From contig NZ_KQ948773.1 in NCBI RefSeq assembly GCF_001514205.1, positions 282,624 to 346,623 on the forward strand: a stretch of 64,000 bases of DNA, written 5' to 3'. The notes below the pieces were generated by a model that worked only from the letters and a program-made list of their open reading frames with translations, made no database searches and was not told the origin of the DNA. This document shows positions 33,055 to 40,771 of the stretch, piece after piece. Source of the stretch: Streptomyces griseoruber (GTDB taxonomy: Bacteria; Actinomycetota; Actinomycetes; Streptomycetales; Streptomycetaceae). The first letter of the stretch is position 1. Each line of letters begins with the position of its first letter. A program made the translations under genes and the position numbers.

Positions 33055-34572
33055 TCACCTCCCCAGGAACACCGGATTCGTGAACGCGGCCAGCGCCCCC
33101 GGCAGCGGTCCCGCCGCCACCTCGTGGCGTACCTCCGCCCGTACGTACGCCGCGTACGCCGGGGTGGTACGCCACTCCACGACGCCCGTGCCCGACACCG
33201 GCAGCGGGGCGCTGGTGAACACCACGCCCTCGTCCGTCACGAAGCGGACCGTGCAGCGCGGGGCACCCGTCGCCTCCAGACGGACCGTCACCGGGGTGCC
33301 GGCGTCCACCCGCAGCCGTTCGCCGATGCCCGCCCGCTCGCCCGGGCCGCCCGTCGCCGTGAAGGAGAGCGACACCGCGCTCGACTCCGCCACGTACACC
33401 CGGCCCGCCCGGATGCCCTCCTGGATCGCCTCCCGGGTCAGGGCGTCCGCGAGGACCACGGTCTGGGGCAGGCCCACGACGTCCGGGTCCCGGTGGGCGT
33501 CGCTGTTGCCCACCGCCGGAAGCCACTGCGCCGGACCGCCCCGCAGGGTCGCGTCCCACTCCGCGAGCGTCACCTCGTCGTCGGGGGTGTAGGGCCCGTT
33601 CCACACCTCCACCGCGTCGGCCTCCCCGAAGCCGAACTTCCAGGAGCAGCCGATGCAGGTGGCGTGCGGATGGGCGGGGACGACGAGGCCGCCCGCTTGG
33701 CGGATCCGGCGGGCGAAGCGGCCGAACCGCCCCTCCCTCGCCCGGTAGCGCCAGTCCACGAAGGTGCCGGGCGCGGTGCCGACCGCCAGGACGTGGCCGT
33801 TGCGGGTCGTGACCTCCTCGCCGAGCAGCACCAGCAGGTCGTCGCCGGCCACGTCCGCCCACGCCCCGTGGCCCGCGTGTGTGTTGTGCTCGGAGGTGTT
33901 GACGAAGTCCAGGCCCGCCGCCCGGGCGAGCGCGCCGATCTCCGCCGGGGTGCGGCGGCCGTCGGAGTACCAGGAGTGCAGGTGGCAGTCGCCCCGGTAC
34001 CAGGCCCGGCCCCGGCCCTTCGCGGCGGAGGGCGGGTAGGAGGCGGGCGGGGCGGCCGGCGCCGGGTCGCCGTACGTCAGCCTCACCGTGATCTCGTACG
34101 TCAGTCCCTGCGGCGCCACCGTGTAGGGGCCGAGCGCGATGTGCCACCGGCCCGCGCGGACCGGTCCCGGCGCATAGCCCGGTGTCGCCTCGTCCGCCCG
34201 GACGAAGAACTCGGTGCGCGCCCCGCCCGACCAGCCCCGGAAGCCCGCCCCGCCCAGCTCGGTGCCGCGCTCGTCGAAGAGGCCGATGTCGAGCGCGTTG
34301 CCGGGGGTGCCGGCGGGGACGGCGGGGCGGTCGTAGGCGTACGACACCCTCAGCTCGCGTACGCCCGGCGGCACGTCGACGGGCACGTACACGTAGTCGG
34401 GGGAGCCGGGCGGCAGGGTGCCCCGTACCGTCCTCGTCTCCGGCTGCGGTCCTTGCTGACCTTGCTGTCCCTCTGCGGCGGCGAAGCTCACGTTCCCCAA
34501 GGTAAGCGCGGCGGCGGCTCCCGTCGCGAACAGCGCCCGGCGTGCCATCGGGTTGTCCTGTGCGTTCGTCAC
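33055..34572 (-). CDS. Exported PHP-domain metallohydrolase, CehA/McbA family
   Basis: This 505-residue protein has a twin-arginine-like signal (MARRALFATGAAAALTLGNV, about 9-28), a beta-domain (about 45-180), and a PHP domain: GDCHLHSWYSDGRRTPAEI (about 202-220), NTSEHNTHAGHG, LLGEEVTTRNGHVLAVG, PAHPHATC and GNSDAHRDPD. These supply the His/Asp metal ligands. The CehA/McbA group includes carbaryl and other ester or phosphoester hydrolases. GTG at 34572 follows GAGGAGGGTGACTTG and is chosen over the long upstream extension because the signal peptide starts just after it. It is divergent from the F420-type oxidoreductase gene across a CCGACCGGTCGG palindrome. Confidence 0.85.
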   Translation of the reverse strand: MTNAQDNPMARRALFATGAAAALTLGNVSFAAAEGQQGQQGPQPETRTVRGTLPPGSPDYVYVPVDVPPGVRELRVSYAYDRPAVPAGTPGNALDIGLFDERGTELGGAGFRGWSGGARTEFFVRADEATPGYAPGPVRAGRWHIALGPYTVAPQGLTYEITVRLTYGDPAPAAPPASYPPSAAKGRGRAWYRGDCHLHSWYSDGRRTPAEIGALARAAGLDFVNTSEHNTHAGHGAWADVAGDDLLVLLGEEVTTRNGHVLAVGTAPGTFVDWRYRAREGRFGRFARRIRQAGGLVVPAHPHATCIGCSWKFGFGEADAVEVWNGPYTPDDEVTLAEWDATLRGGPAQWLPAVGNSDAHRDPDVVGLPQTVVLADALTREAIQEGIRAGRVYVAESSAVSLSFTATGGPGERAGIGERLRVDAGTPVTVRLEATGAPRCTVRFVTDEGVVFTSAPLPVSGTGVVEWRTTPAYAAYVRAEVRHEVAAGPLPGALAAFTNPVFLGR

Positions 34573-34593
34573 CAAGTCACCCTCCTCACAATG

Positions 34594-34605
34594 CCGACCG
34601 GTCGG
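34594..34605. promoter_or_regulatory. Palindrome CCGACCGGTCGG in divergent promoter
   Basis: A perfect 12-base palindrome that extends to 18 bases with one mismatched pair (AT-CCGACCGGTCGG-AT frame, 34591-34608). It lies 22 bases from the PHP hydrolase start and 80 bases from the oxidoreductase start. The shape is that of TetR-family operators, and no TetR gene is adjacent. Confidence 0.55.
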
Positions 34606-34684
34606 TATGGACACCGACCCCATCTCCCGGTACAGATGAACCGGCCCAGATGAACACAGAGGAACCGGCACCGAAAGGCCCGCC

Positions 34685-35551
34685 ATGCGCATCGCCGTCA
34701 CGATCTTCCTCACCGACGAGACGATCACCCCGACCCGCCTCGCCCGTGAGCTGGAACAGCGCGGGTTCGCCGGGCTCTACGTGCCCGAGCACACGCACAT
34801 CCCCGTCGAGCGGACCACCCCGTACCCGGCGGGCGGTGAACTGCCCCGTGAGTACGGCCGCACCCTCGACCCGTTCGTCGCCCTCGGCCAGGCCGCCGCC
34901 GTCACCGAGCGCCTCGGCCTCGGCACCGGCATCACCCTGGTCGCCCAGCACGACCCGATCGACCTCGCCAAGCAGATCGCCACCGTCGACCACCTCTCCG
35001 GCGGCCGGCTCACCCTCGGCCTCGGCTTCGGCTGGAACGTGGAGGAAGCCGCCGACCACGGCGTCGAGTGGCGCACCCGGCGGGAGCTGGTGCGCGACCG
35101 GATGGCGCTGATGCGCGCCCTGTGGAGCGAGGAACCGACCGCGTACGAGGGACCGTACGGGTCCGTCCGGGCCAGCAGCGCCCATCCCAAGCCCGTGCAG
35201 CGGCCGCGCGGGCCGGTGGTCGGACCCCGCACGCTGATCGGCGGGGCCGCCGGGCCCAAGCTGTTCTCCCACATCTGCGAGTACGCCGACGGCTGGCTGC
35301 CGATCGGCGGGCGCGGGCTGTCCGAGACCCTGCCGGTGCTGCGCGCCGCATGGGCGGACGCCGGGCGGGAGCCGGAGGCGCTCCGGATCGTGCCGTACGC
35401 CGTCCACCCGTCCCCGGGCAAGCTCGCGTACTACGCCGACCTCGGCATCGAGGAGGTCGTGCTCCAGCTGCCGCCGGCCGGCGAGAGCGAGATCCTCAAG
35501 GTCCTCGACGAGTACGGCCCTTACACCACGGGTTCCAGTGACACCGTGTAA
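34685..35551 (+). CDS. LLM-class F420-dependent oxidoreductase (TIGR03619-like)
   Basis: This 288-residue TIM-barrel protein begins MRIAVTIFLTDETITPTRLA and has GLYVPEHTHIPVERTTPYP (about 32-50), TGITLVAQHDPIDLAKQIAT, LSGGRLTLGLGFGWNVEEAADHG and IGGAAGPKLFSHICEYADGW. The GLGFGWNVEEA.H block and size are typical of the F420-using TIGR03619 branch. The substrate is unknown. It lies 68 bases upstream of fbiC on the same strand, so a user of F420 is encoded next to the synthesis gene. Confidence 0.85.
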   Translation: MRIAVTIFLTDETITPTRLARELEQRGFAGLYVPEHTHIPVERTTPYPAGGELPREYGRTLDPFVALGQAAAVTERLGLGTGITLVAQHDPIDLAKQIATVDHLSGGRLTLGLGFGWNVEEAADHGVEWRTRRELVRDRMALMRALWSEEPTAYEGPYGSVRASSAHPKPVQRPRGPVVGPRTLIGGAAGPKLFSHICEYADGWLPIGGRGLSETLPVLRAAWADAGREPEALRIVPYAVHPSPGKLAYYADLGIEEVVLQLPPAGESEILKVLDEYGPYTTGSSDTV

Positions 35552-35607
35552 CGACCTCCCATGAGGGACGAATCGGGCTCCCCCACCGGCCCTGATCAGC
35601 CCGAACG

Positions 35608-35613
35608 TATGCT
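35608..35613 (+). promoter_or_regulatory. -10 hexamer TATGCT of a probable leaderless fbiC promoter
   Basis: TATGCT is followed by six bases (CAAGAG) and the ATG at 35620. The absence of a separate GGAGG points to leaderless transcription or a very short leader. Confidence 0.5.
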
Positions 35614-35619
35614 CAAGAG

Positions 35620-38223
35620 ATGACGACTTCCGCGACCTCCGGAACCGGCCCCGGCCCTCTTCCCGGCCCCACCGAGAACTCCATGCGTCGCGCTCTCAAA
35701 CGGGCCAGGGACGGCGTCGCGCTCGATGTGAGCGAGGCGGCCGTCCTGCTCCAGGCGCACGGTGAGGCCCTCGACGACCTCGCCGTGTCCGCCGCCCGGG
35801 TGCGCGACGCGGGCCTGGAGGCGGCCGGCCGACCGGGCGTCATCACGTACTCGAAGAGCGTCTTCATCCCCCTCACCCGGCTGTGCCGGGACAAATGCCA
35901 CTACTGCACCTTCGTCACCGTCCCCGGCAAGCTGCGGCGCGCCGGGCACGGGATGTTCATGTCCCCCGACGAGGTCCTCGACGTCGCGCGCAAGGGCGCG
36001 GCCCTCGGCTGCAAGGAAGCCCTCATCACCCTCGGCGACAAGCCCGAGGACCGCTGGCCCGAGGCACGCGAGTGGCTCGACGCGCACGGCTACGACGACA
36101 CCATCGCCTACGTCCGCGCCATCTCCGTCCGCATCCTGGAGGAGACGGGACTGCTCCCGCACCTCAACCCGGGGGTGATGTCCTGGACCGACTTCCAGCG
36201 GCTGAAGCCGGTCGCGCCCAGCATGGGCATGATGCTGGAGACGACCGCCACCCGGCTGTGGTCCGAGCCCGGCGGCCCCCACCACGGCTCCCCGGACAAG
36301 GAACCCGCCGTACGGCTGCGGGTCCTTCAGGACGCGGGCCGCTCCTCCGTCCCCTTCACCTCCGGGATCCTCATCGGGATCGGCGAGACGTACGAGGAGC
36401 GGGCGGAGTCGCTGTTCGCGCTGCGCGGGATCTCCCGCGCCCACCACGGCATCCAGGAACTGATCATCCAGAACTTCCGGGCCAAGCCGGACACGGCCAT
36501 GCGCGGCATGCCGGACGCCGAACTCGACGAACTGGTCGCGACGGTGGCCGTCGCCCGCCTCCTCATGGGCCCGTCCGCCAACCTCCAGGCCCCGCCCAAC
36601 CTCGTCGACAGCGAGTACGAGCGGCTGATCGGCGCGGGCATCGACGACTGGGGCGGGGTCTCCCCGCTGACCATCGACCACGTCAACCCCGAACGCCCCT
36701 GGCCGCAGATCGAGGAACTGGCCGCACGGTCCGCGGCGGCCGGCTTCGCGCTCAGGGAACGGCTCTGCGTGTACCCGGAGTTCGTCACCCGCGGCGAACC
36801 CTGGCTGGACCCCCGCCTGCTGCCGCACGTCCGCGCGCTCGCCGACCCGGAGACCGGCCTCGCCGTGCCGGACGCGGTGGTGGAGGGGCGGCCGTGGCAG
36901 GAGCCCGAGGAGGTGTTCACCGCGACCGGCCGCACGGATCTCCACACGGCCATCGACACCGAGGGCCGTACGTCCGACCGGCGCGCGGACTTCGACGAGG
37001 TGTACGGCGACTGGTCCGCCCTGCGGGAGGCGGCCGCGCCCGGCATGGCACCCGAGCGCATCGACACGGACGTACGGGACGCCCTGCGCACGGCGGCCGA
37101 CGACCCGACGAAGCTCACGGACGCCGAGGCCCTCGCCCTGCTGCACGCCGACGGTCCGGCGCTCGACGCGCTGACCCGGATCGCGGACGACGTCCGCCGT
37201 GCCGCGGTCGGCGACGACGTCACCTACATCGTCACCCGGAACATCAACTTCACCAACGTCTGCTACACCGGCTGCCGTTTCTGCGCCTTCGCCCAGCGCC
37301 GCACCGACGCCGACGCCTACACCCTGTCCCTCGACCAGGTGGCGGACCGCGCCCGGCAGGCGTGGGACGTGGGCGCGGTGGAGGTGTGCATGCAGGGCGG
37401 CATCCACCCCGACCTGCCCGGCACGGCGTACTTCGACATCGCGAAGGCGGTGAAGGCCAGGGTCCCCGGGATGCACGTGCACGCCTTCTCCCCGATGGAG
37501 GTCGTCAACGGCGCGACCCGCACCGGCCTGTCGATCCGCGAGTGGCTGATCGCCGCGAAGGAGGCCGGGCTGGACTCCATCCCCGGCACCGCCGCCGAGA
37601 TCCTCGACGACGAGGTCCGCTGGGTCCTCACCAAGGGCAAGCTGCCCACCGCCACCTGGATCGAGGTCATCACCACCGCCCACGAGGTCGGCATCCCGTC
37701 GACCTCCACGATGATGTACGGCCATGTCGACCAGCCCCGGCACTGGCTCGGGCATCTGCGCACCCTGGCCGGCATCCAGCAGCGGACCGGCGGCATCACC
37801 GAGTTCGTGACGCTCCCCTTCATCCACACCAACGCGCCCGTCTACCTGGCCGGCATCGCCCGCCCCGGCCCGACGATGCGCGACAACCGGGCGGTCACCG
37901 CGATGGCCCGCCTCCTCCTGCACCCGCACATCCCCAACATCCAGACCAGCTGGGTCAAGCTCGGCACCGAGGGCGCGGCTCAGATGCTGCGCTCCGGCGC
38001 GAACGACCTCGGCGGGACCCTCATGGAGGAGACCATCTCCCGCATGGCGGGCTCCTCCTACGGCTCCTACAAGTCCGTCAAGGACCTGATCGCGGTCGCC
38101 GAGGCCGCCGGCCGCCCGGCCCGCCCGCGCACCACCCTGTACGGCGAGGTACCGCAGGAACGGCAGCGCGCCGCCCGGGCCTCGGACGGGCATCTGCCGG
38201 AACTCCTGCCCGTGCTGGAGTGA
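35620..38223 (+). CDS. fbiC: FbiC, 7,8-didemethyl-8-hydroxy-5-deazariboflavin (Fo) synthase
   Basis: This 867-residue protein fuses two radical-SAM enzymes. The N-terminal CofG-like half has CRDKCHYC (Cys89, Cys93, Cys96) and the C-terminal CofH-like half has CYTGCRFC (Cys548, Cys552, Cys555), each holding a 4Fe-4S cluster. Together they join tyrosine to 5-amino-6-ribitylaminouracil to make Fo, the redox-active part of coenzyme F420. The length matches actinobacterial FbiC. The start is probably leaderless. An F420-type oxidoreductase gene lies directly upstream, and another LLM oxidoreductase and a Ddn protein lie within the window. Confidence 0.96.
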   Translation: MTTSATSGTGPGPLPGPTENSMRRALKRARDGVALDVSEAAVLLQAHGEALDDLAVSAARVRDAGLEAAGRPGVITYSKSVFIPLTRLCRDKCHYCTFVTVPGKLRRAGHGMFMSPDEVLDVARKGAALGCKEALITLGDKPEDRWPEAREWLDAHGYDDTIAYVRAISVRILEETGLLPHLNPGVMSWTDFQRLKPVAPSMGMMLETTATRLWSEPGGPHHGSPDKEPAVRLRVLQDAGRSSVPFTSGILIGIGETYEERAESLFALRGISRAHHGIQELIIQNFRAKPDTAMRGMPDAELDELVATVAVARLLMGPSANLQAPPNLVDSEYERLIGAGIDDWGGVSPLTIDHVNPERPWPQIEELAARSAAAGFALRERLCVYPEFVTRGEPWLDPRLLPHVRALADPETGLAVPDAVVEGRPWQEPEEVFTATGRTDLHTAIDTEGRTSDRRADFDEVYGDWSALREAAAPGMAPERIDTDVRDALRTAADDPTKLTDAEALALLHADGPALDALTRIADDVRRAAVGDDVTYIVTRNINFTNVCYTGCRFCAFAQRRTDADAYTLSLDQVADRARQAWDVGAVEVCMQGGIHPDLPGTAYFDIAKAVKARVPGMHVHAFSPMEVVNGATRTGLSIREWLIAAKEAGLDSIPGTAAEILDDEVRWVLTKGKLPTATWIEVITTAHEVGIPSTSTMMYGHVDQPRHWLGHLRTLAGIQQRTGGITEFVTLPFIHTNAPVYLAGIARPGPTMRDNRAVTAMARLLLHPHIPNIQTSWVKLGTEGAAQMLRSGANDLGGTLMEETISRMAGSSYGSYKSVKDLIAVAEAAGRPARPRTTLYGEVPQERQRAARASDGHLPELLPVLE

Positions 38224-38302
38224 GTACGATGATCCGACCCTCCCATGGAGGGAGGATCCCAGGGGAGACCCCACCGGCGGGGTCCCATAGCCGAGGAGAT
38301 GC

Positions 38303-38890
38303 GTGCCCGTGCCTGCCCGACTTCCCTCGTGGATCTGGGTCACCGGTCTGACGGTCGGCGCCGTCGCCGCGGTCGGTGCCCTGACGGTGCAGGCCGAGCG
38401 GGGCCCGCATCCCACGGCCGCCGCGGTCCGCCCGAGCGCGTCGGCGTCCGCCGCGCCGGGCGCGAAGGCGTCCGCCTCGCCGAAGGCCTCGGCCTCCCCG
38501 GCCGCGACCGATGTGCCCGAGGCCTCCGGCACCGGCCGCCGGATCGTCTACGACCTCTCCGACCACCGGGTCTGGCTGGTCGACGCGGACGACACGGCCC
38601 GCCGTACCTTCACGGTCTGGCCGGGCACGGTCGCGCCCGTGCCCGGCACCTACACGATCTCCGTCCGCAAGGACACGACGACCGGTTCCGACGGCGTCGA
38701 GATCGAGCACATCATCTACTTCTCGGTCGTCTCCGGCGTCAACATCGCCTTCTCCAACGCCGTCGACGGTGCCTCCCCGCCCCCGGCCGCCGCCGGCGCG
38801 AAGACCGGTGGCATCCGGATGCCGAAGGCGGACGGGGCGGCCCTGTGGGCGTTCGGCGACCTCGGGACGAAGGTCAGGGTCGTCGCGTAG
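38303..38890 (+). CDS. Membrane-anchored YkuD-like (L,D-transpeptidase fold) protein lacking catalytic Cys
   Basis: This 195-residue protein has an N-terminal membrane segment (about 8-28, WIWVTGLTVGAVAAVGALTV), an Ala/Ser/Pro linker (about 35-75), and a domain with YkuD order: RIVYDLSDHRVWLVD, FTVWPGTVAPVPGTYTIS, EIEHIIYFS, NIAFSNAVDG, then KTGGIRMPKADGAALWAFG and GTKVRVV. In active enzymes the last block reads SHGC(I/V)RM; here glycine stands in place of the cysteine and threonine/glycine in place of Ser-His. It is probably not a peptidoglycan transpeptidase but may bind cell wall. GTG start at 38303. Confidence 0.75.
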   Translation: MPVPARLPSWIWVTGLTVGAVAAVGALTVQAERGPHPTAAAVRPSASASAAPGAKASASPKASASPAATDVPEASGTGRRIVYDLSDHRVWLVDADDTARRTFTVWPGTVAPVPGTYTISVRKDTTTGSDGVEIEHIIYFSVVSGVNIAFSNAVDGASPPPAAAGAKTGGIRMPKADGAALWAFGDLGTKVRVVA

Positions 38891-38893
38891 CGG

Positions 38894-39418
38894 TCAGGCG
38901 GTGTCCCGCCGGGCCTCTTTGAACGCGAGCAGATCGACCAGCAGCACGACCCCGCTGAGCACGAACACCCGCGTCGCCGCCTCCAGCCCGTTCCAGGTCT
39001 TCGACTGCCACATCGAGAACCACTCGCCGCCGATCGCGATGAACCCGGCGCCGAACAGCAGCATCAGCATCAGCAGGCCGTACGTCGAGAAGGTGTGCGC
39101 CCGTGCGAGGTCCCGGCGCGCCCAGAACCAGGTCCCGGCGGCCAGCACCACGGCGGCCACGGTCTCCCACGCGATGATCGCCACGTACGCGGCGTCCTGG
39201 AGCCCCTTGCTCGTCACCGCCCGCCACATCAGGTCGTCGTCCTTGAACGTGTCGTCCATCGCGAGCACATGCCGTACGAACTGCTGGTTCGTCCCGAAGT
39301 CGGTGATGTTCCCGAACGCCACGAGGGCGATGTAGAGGGCCACCGTGCCGGTGAGCAGGGTGGCCGTCAGCGGAAGGACGCGTGAGGTCTGCGTGATACG
39401 TGAGGTGGACGTGGTCAT
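38894..39418 (-). CDS. DUF2165-family small membrane protein
   Basis: This 174-residue protein has four hydrophobic segments (about 13-35, 75-95, 107-130 and 145-165). It carries the family features TLLTGTVALYIALVAFGNITD, FVRHVLAMDDTFK and GGEWFSMWQS.TWNGLE. Function is not known. The gene is convergent with the YkuD-like gene, the stops being four bases apart. Confidence 0.83.
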   Translation of the reverse strand: MTTSTSRITQTSRVLPLTATLLTGTVALYIALVAFGNITDFGTNQQFVRHVLAMDDTFKDDDLMWRAVTSKGLQDAAYVAIIAWETVAAVVLAAGTWFWARRDLARAHTFSTYGLLMLMLLFGAGFIAIGGEWFSMWQSKTWNGLEAATRVFVLSGVVLLVDLLAFKEARRDTA

Positions 39419-39620
39419 GACGCTTCCCCTACCCCGTCAAGTCGCCGGCGTCCCCTCCGAGTTGAGGTGCGTCAGGAGGGAACGCGGGACCGCCCCGGCC
39501 ACCGAGACCTCCACCGGGCCTGCACCGCCCCTCCACCCATCGCCTGCCCGTGACCCCGTTCGATTACAGTGACGGACGTCGTACGTACGGACGGTGCCCG
39601 GGTGGCCTTGGGAGGACTTG

Positions 39621-40751
39621 GTGAGTACGACATCAGGGGCCGTCTGGGGCCGTGCCGAGCAGCAGGACTTCCGCAGCCGGGTGCGCGGCACCCTGCTGGG
39701 GGCGGCCGTCGGGGACGCGCTCGGGGCGCCCGTCGACGGGCTGGGGCCGGAGGAGATCCGGCAGCTCCACGGGCCGGACGGGGTCGTCGACCTGGCCCCC
39801 GCCTTCGGGCGGCGCGGTGCCGTCACCCACCACACCCAGCTCACCCTGTTCACCGTGGACGGGCTCATCCGGGCCCAGGTGCGGCGCGACACCGGCGCCT
39901 GGCATCCGCCGACCGATCTGCACCGGGCGTATCTGAGATGGGCGGCCACCCAGCGCGACTGGGGCCCCGACCTGCGCCGCAAGGACGACGGCTGGCTGGC
40001 CCGCGAGGAGTGGCTGTACGCCCGCCGGGAGCCGACCCGCCCGCTGCTCATGGGCCTCGGCGACGAGCGGATGGGCACGCTCGACGATCCCAAGAACCCG
40101 GCGGCCGACGGGCCCGAACCCACCGCGCGCTCCGCGCCGTTCGGGCTCCTCGTCGGCTGGGAGCCGCAGCTCGTCGCCCAGCTCGCCGTGGAGTGCGCGG
40201 CCCAGACCCACGGCCATCCGGTGGCCTACCTCTCGGCGGGCGCGTACGCGGTCACCGTGCACGCCCTGGCGCGGGGCGAGGAGATGGACGGCGCGGTGCA
40301 GCGGGCGCTCGCGCTGCTGGCGGCGCGGCCGGGTCACGAGCTCGTCTCGGAGGCGTTGCAGCGCGCGCTGGGCGCCGTACGGCAGGGGCTGCCGGGGCCG
40401 GCACGGGTGGCGGAACTGGTGGGGGAGGGGCGGGCGCCGGGCGTGCTGTCCGCCGCCGTGTACTGCGCGCTCGTCGCGGAGGACGTCAGACACGGGCTGC
40501 GCCTCGCGGTCAACCAGGGCGGTCCCGCCGCCCCGACCGCCGCCCTCACCGGCGGACTGCTCGGCGCCCTGCACGGCGAGACGGCCCTCCCGCCGGCCTG
40601 GCTGGCCGAGTTGGAGGGCCGTCCCACGATCCTGGAGATCGCCGACGACTTCGCCATGGAGATGACCCAGGGTCCGGCCCTGCACAACCCGGCGGGCGCC
40701 TCACCGGGGTGGCTGGCGAGATACCCGAGGGGCGGCCAGGTCCTGTCGTGA
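39621..40751 (+). CDS. ADP-ribosylglycohydrolase-family protein without metal ligands (probable pseudo-enzyme)
   Basis: This 376-residue protein has the family fold: RGTLLGAAVGDALGAPVDGL (about 22-41), AYLSAGAYAVTVHALARG, and AVNQGGPAAPTAALTGGLLGALHG near the C-terminus. In active enzymes the first metal motif is T-D-D-T and the second D-S-D-(S/T). Here they read THHTQ (about 71-75) and GGPAAPT, so four of the expected aspartates are replaced. Substrate binding without hydrolysis is a reasonable guess. GTG at 39621 has GGGAGGACTTG directly upstream and is preferred to the GTG at 39594. Confidence 0.8.
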   Translation: MSTTSGAVWGRAEQQDFRSRVRGTLLGAAVGDALGAPVDGLGPEEIRQLHGPDGVVDLAPAFGRRGAVTHHTQLTLFTVDGLIRAQVRRDTGAWHPPTDLHRAYLRWAATQRDWGPDLRRKDDGWLAREEWLYARREPTRPLLMGLGDERMGTLDDPKNPAADGPEPTARSAPFGLLVGWEPQLVAQLAVECAAQTHGHPVAYLSAGAYAVTVHALARGEEMDGAVQRALALLAARPGHELVSEALQRALGAVRQGLPGPARVAELVGEGRAPGVLSAAVYCALVAEDVRHGLRLAVNQGGPAAPTAALTGGLLGALHGETALPPAWLAELEGRPTILEIADDFAMEMTQGPALHNPAGASPGWLARYPRGGQVLS

Positions 40752-40771
40752 CGACGGGACCCGGGCCGGTC

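Noticed and set aside
35596..38532. Long open frame opposite fbiC (about 978 codons)
   Set aside because: Shadow of fbiC. Repetitive Gly/Asp/Val composition and no start region.
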